Below, piece after piece: positions 60,575 to 64,000 of a stretch of DNA of 64,000 nucleotides (positions within the stretch are counted from its first letter, which is position 1; the number at the start of each line of letters is the position of its first letter). This stretch comes from Antitrichia curtipendula (taxonomy: Eukaryota; Streptophyta; Bryopsida; Hypnales; Leucodontaceae), in assembly GCA_951230915.1 (NCBI GenBank), contig OX579633.1, positions 19,068,574-19,132,573 of the forward strand, read 5' to 3'. The notes beneath the pieces are model-generated. The model did no database searches. It saw only the letters and a program-made list of their open reading frames with translations, and was not told the origin of the DNA. The translations under genes were made by a program, and so were the position numbers.

Positions 60575-60946
60575 TTAAGAAAGTTTCATATTCTGGCACC
60601 AGGGTCTTTTTTTGTTTCAAATTCCATTCAGCTCAAGTTATCACAGATTTAATAAAATATTCCATTCCTGCTGAGTCCAATTCGAGTCCATTTGATTCTC
60701 TAACTTATTCATTGTCAATTCATTTTCCATTTTTTCTCTATCGAAGTATTGATGAGCACATGTCGTGTTCAGTTCATTTTCAAGGGTTTGTTTTTGTATA
60801 ATAACTAGCTTATTATGAATTCATTAAGGATTCATTGTAGCAATTTCAAGGGATTTAAAAAAAAAAATTCTCTAGATCAGACAGTGCAGCATTCTTCACC
60901 CAAGCTAGTTCACTAATTCACTCAGATAGTTTAAAACTCTATCTTG

Positions 60947-61593
60947 GAGTAAGGTAGGAGGTCCATGAAGAGTTTAGGCTCTAAATGCTTCTTTTTATCT
61001 AAGGAGTGACATGTTCCTTGAAATATCTATTATTTCCCTTCCTACTTTCAACATCATTATGGTCTCATTTTACATAATATACAATTCATTGGGAGATATT
61101 CAAAAAAAGTCCACAAGTAGATAAATGTGGCAAAATTACTAGTGCTAGTCACAATTAGATCACTATTACAACCCTTGTTGCTTTTTATTCCTTGAAATAG
61201 TGACAAAGCATGGGATGAGTGAAGAAAGTCACAAATGACAAAACGTGCGGCCGACTTGGCTGAGGTAAAATGTCCATAAATCATCACCCTAAGACTGAAA
61301 CTGAATTTTGGGGAGGCAAAGCTCCTTGATATAATTTTTAGTAAATTTTCCTTGAAAGACAAGAGGAATTGGCATCTAGTCCAAGTCGTTTCATATTTTT
61401 TGAAGCTTTGTGGAATTAGTTATAAAATTTTGAAGTTGAAATGGCTTAGGGCTCTAAAATTGATCACCTCCTAAAATGTACATTGTTTGTACATTGCTAA
61501 AGGCTATGAAAAAGCAACATGAACACATAGTGTACATTTGAGGATGTGGGTAGTTACAGAGCTTGTGCAATTGTGGAGCCTGTTACCTTACTC
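60947..61593. mobile_element. TIR element I1, duplicate copy
   Basis: Duplicate of 10933-11579. Confidence 0.6.
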
Positions 61594-61992
61594 ACATAAG
61601 TTTAAGTGAAAAGTGACACATGTCCGGATCTCCAAAATGAAAATTGATAGGGTTTATCTAATTATTAAATTTCTTTACCATCCTTCGCTAGTTCCTTAGA
61701 TGCTCAAGCTTTCCGACCAAGACTTCAATACCAACACCTCCAGGTTCGTCTTTGGACAACATCCAGTGTATTTCAAGGGTTCAAAGGACCGAGTTGGTAC
61801 ACTCACAACTCAGTCTCTAATACAATCTTCTCAAAAGCAACAGTCTAGAATATCCGGCACACTTGTAAGAAGGTACTAACTATAGTTGACTGAATACAGA
61901 GTACACTTGTCAAACATTCAGCCTACGTCCCACTTTTTTTAAGACCTTAAGTTTCGCTCCAGGGCATATCAAAGAGATTGATTACGGAGTAC

Positions 61993-62175
61993 CTCTATTA
62001 TCCGATCTTCAGTTTCATTCAGTTGTTTGGCATTCTCAGCACCATGTAATATCAGTGGAGTCTTCTCCTCTTCCTCCAAGTCAGGTCCCTCATGCTTCAC
62101 AGCCTCGCCCAACAGCTGGTCTTGCAAACCTTCAGGGGTAATCATGAAATTCAGCAATGTAACCTTCACTGCTAC
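61993..62175 (-). pseudogene. Isolated axonemal dynein heavy chain exon (copy 2)
   Basis: Same 61-codon exon as 11979-12161. Differences: Gln to His in the ILQGAEN block (reads ILHGAEN), and the acceptor reads TGTAG instead of TGCAG, still usable. The frame stays open in both copies. Confidence 0.75.
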
Positions 62176-62774
62176 CTACACAAGAACAACGGTTCAGTTC
62201 CATTGGCATGGAAAGGAACCGCACGAGAGCTAGCAAGCATTGCAAAATATTCTTCACACTTGTCTAAATTGTTGTTGTCGTCAACGGTAAGTTGCAAACT
62301 TGATCATTTTCGGTGTTGTTCTCTAGAATGAACTCAGCCATGAGTAATCAAGCAAGTCAAGACATAAATGCATGGCTACCAAGAGATTTTGAGCAAGATT
62401 ACTGGAAAGCAAGTACCGGGTTCATACTTCAAAACTGAGAAAACATGAAATAAATTTGGAATAGAACGCGACAATTAAAATAGTAACATGTGTTCCAATA
62501 CTCTTCTAATGCGTTATAATGGCTACATGACAAATCTTTTTAATTCAAGTTTTGTAATATGTTCTAAACTAACCCTGATCTAAACTATAACACGCTATTT
62601 TCAGTATCTCTGATTTTGAGCAGTAGATTCACAAGTTCCATCTGTACTTAGTCCTTTCTGTTCTTTCATTGTCCTATTCAATGAGTCCTTTTGAGCAGAT
62701 TCCTTGCAGGGATCAACTAAAATTGGAAACACCCATGTCTGAGTAATTACAAGCATTGATAAGTTTGAATATGG

Positions 62775-62991
62775 GATCGGGGTGGATTGACCCCCTCGCT
62801 CGACCTTACCAGGGGTGCACGTAAGAAAAAAAGCCCCCTATTTTGGGCCGTTCCAGGGTATATTCTCAACTTCGTTTAATAAATTTGGGGTCTATGATCG
62901 CAAATATGAATTCAAAATTAACAAAAAAAAATCATGTGCAAAAAACAGGGTTTGCCCGCAGGGCCGAGCAAGGGGGTCAATCCACCCCGGC
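62775..62991. mobile_element. Mutator-like MITE C1, duplicate copy
   Basis: Duplicate of 12760-12976, with TSD TGAATATGG at 62766-62774 and 62992-63000. Confidence 0.8.
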
Positions 62992-63062
62992 TGAATATGG
63001 AAGCACTTAAATAGTAAAAGCTAAAACAGTAATCAGTTTTCTTCTACTGTAGGCATCCATGC

Positions 63063-63126
63063 GGTTGTGCGCCGAGCCTCTTGGGTGGAATGCGCGCAAA
63101 AAACGCAGGAGGCTCGGCGCACAACC
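63063..63126. other. GC-rich perfect hairpin, duplicate copy
   Basis: Duplicate of 13048-13111 with no change in either arm or loop. Confidence 0.75.
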
Positions 63127-64000
63127 ATAAGCTTAATTACGAAGACGAGACTTGAGCTCCCGTGTTACGTGGGGTGCCACTGTAGTAGTGTGACGAGCCG
63201 TTAGTTGCTCACACCAAACATTCTCAATGTTCCCTGTAGGCACTATAACAAAAATCCCCTCCTAGAATTTAGTTTTTTGGCCTTTTTTCAAGTACACAGG
63301 GAATGTAGCTCTCACAGGGAAATGTGAGACAAGGAACTTTGTGCATTTTTTAGGGGGTAATTTGTGCATTTTTCAGTGATGTTCCCACCTCCAAATCTAT
63401 TGAATTTGTGAAATTTAATATTTCAGAATGTAGATTTATGCCTTCAAAATCTAAGCTTAATGTAGATTTTAGCTTGCATAGTCAATACAATTTACAGATT
63501 TTGAAAGCTGAAATCTGACGGAAATGTAGATATTGAATTTCCAATCTTATTGATTTGTACATTTCAAAATTTGTACATTTCAGATTTGCACGTTTCAAAA
63601 CTTCTTAGATAGTACAAACTCTAGAGAAAAGTTAGATTATTGTGAAATCAATGAAATTCATTGCTTTGGAGATTACGTGACAATTTACAAGTCTTATGTG
63701 TCCAACCTCACCGTATCCTTGACAATTGATATGGGACAATTGCATCTTCTAAAATCTACCAAATATCAGGTGGAAAAACATTGAAATGTAAAATGTATAC
63801 AAAGTCTACCAATTTGAATTTTACACAGGGAATTTGGAGAGAATTTATGAAATATTTGCAAAGAAAATCCATGGTTTTTCTCTTGTATAGGAATTCTTTG
63901 AAGATCCCTCCATGGTAACATTAGAACACAAGGAAACATGAAAACTAGGAGAAACTTGCAGGGAAAAACTGCAGAATCTCCAAATTAGTCGGAGGGAATT

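Larger units (their letters stand above)
50023..64000. repeat. Second copy of ~50 kb tandem segmental duplication
   Basis: Near-identical to 1-13969. Visible differences include the C-tract at 4981-4998 (interrupted by A in this copy near 55003), a shorter GA microsatellite near 56095, and a 16-bp insertion near 63561 that looks like a local tandem duplication of the motif around gtacattt. Position 50023 lies inside the last intron of the RLK gene, so the duplicated unit includes at least the end of that gene. The copy runs off the window end. Confidence 0.97.

Overview
The window looks like nuclear DNA of a land plant with a repeat-rich, AT-rich genome. The evidence is a multi-exon leucine-rich-repeat receptor-like kinase (LRR-RLK) gene with GT-AG introns, plus dense non-autonomous DNA transposons. 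An exon matching axonemal dynein heavy chain (11979-12161, minus strand, and its duplicate) suggests a lineage that makes or once made flagellate sperm (bryophyte, lycophyte, fern, possibly cycad or Ginkgo). I cannot name the species.

Layout: bases 1-13969 reappear almost identically at 50023-64000, with an offset of 50014-50031. The window is therefore about 1.28 units of a ~50 kb tandem segmental duplication, or of an assembly/haplotig artefact. Both window edges lie inside duplicated sequence, so no breakpoint is visible. Unit 1 begins with the last exon of an LRR-RLK (52-432) whose body lies upstream of the window. It continues through transposon-filled sequence (0.6-14.7 kb), a 5'-truncated relic of a paralogous RLK (14.7-17.9 kb: promoter/5'UTR, signal-peptide exon, intron 1), featureless AT-rich DNA with scattered elements (17.9-26.7 kb), a decayed PIF/Harbinger transposon (about 27-33 kb), more elements, and then the full-length RLK locus (39495-50454). 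The second unit starts at 50023 in the last intron of that RLK and repeats the contents of 1-13969.

The RLK locus assembles into 16 exons of consistent phase, 848 codons including stop: signal peptide, LRR N-terminal cap, one LRR per exon, a transmembrane helix and a Ser/Thr kinase. This copy carries two apparent lesions. The expected acceptor of exon 11 reads AA instead of AG, and a TAG stop interrupts the kinase N-lobe just before the VAVK lysine. It is best read as a recent pseudogene.

The most striking signal is a set of about 13 distinct elements (plus duplicate copies) with ends TTAA|CCCCTAAAGG ... CCTTTAGGGG|TTAA, about 0.8-0.95 kb each. The TTAA target duplication and CCC-starting termini are those of piggyBac-type transposons, a superfamily hardly known from land plants. 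An empty paralogous site, a nested copy and an insertion that splits a transposase reading frame support precise TTAA targeting. Other families seen: a Mutator-like MITE with 9-bp target duplications, a Stowaway-like element, two further inverted-repeat families and two large foldback structures.
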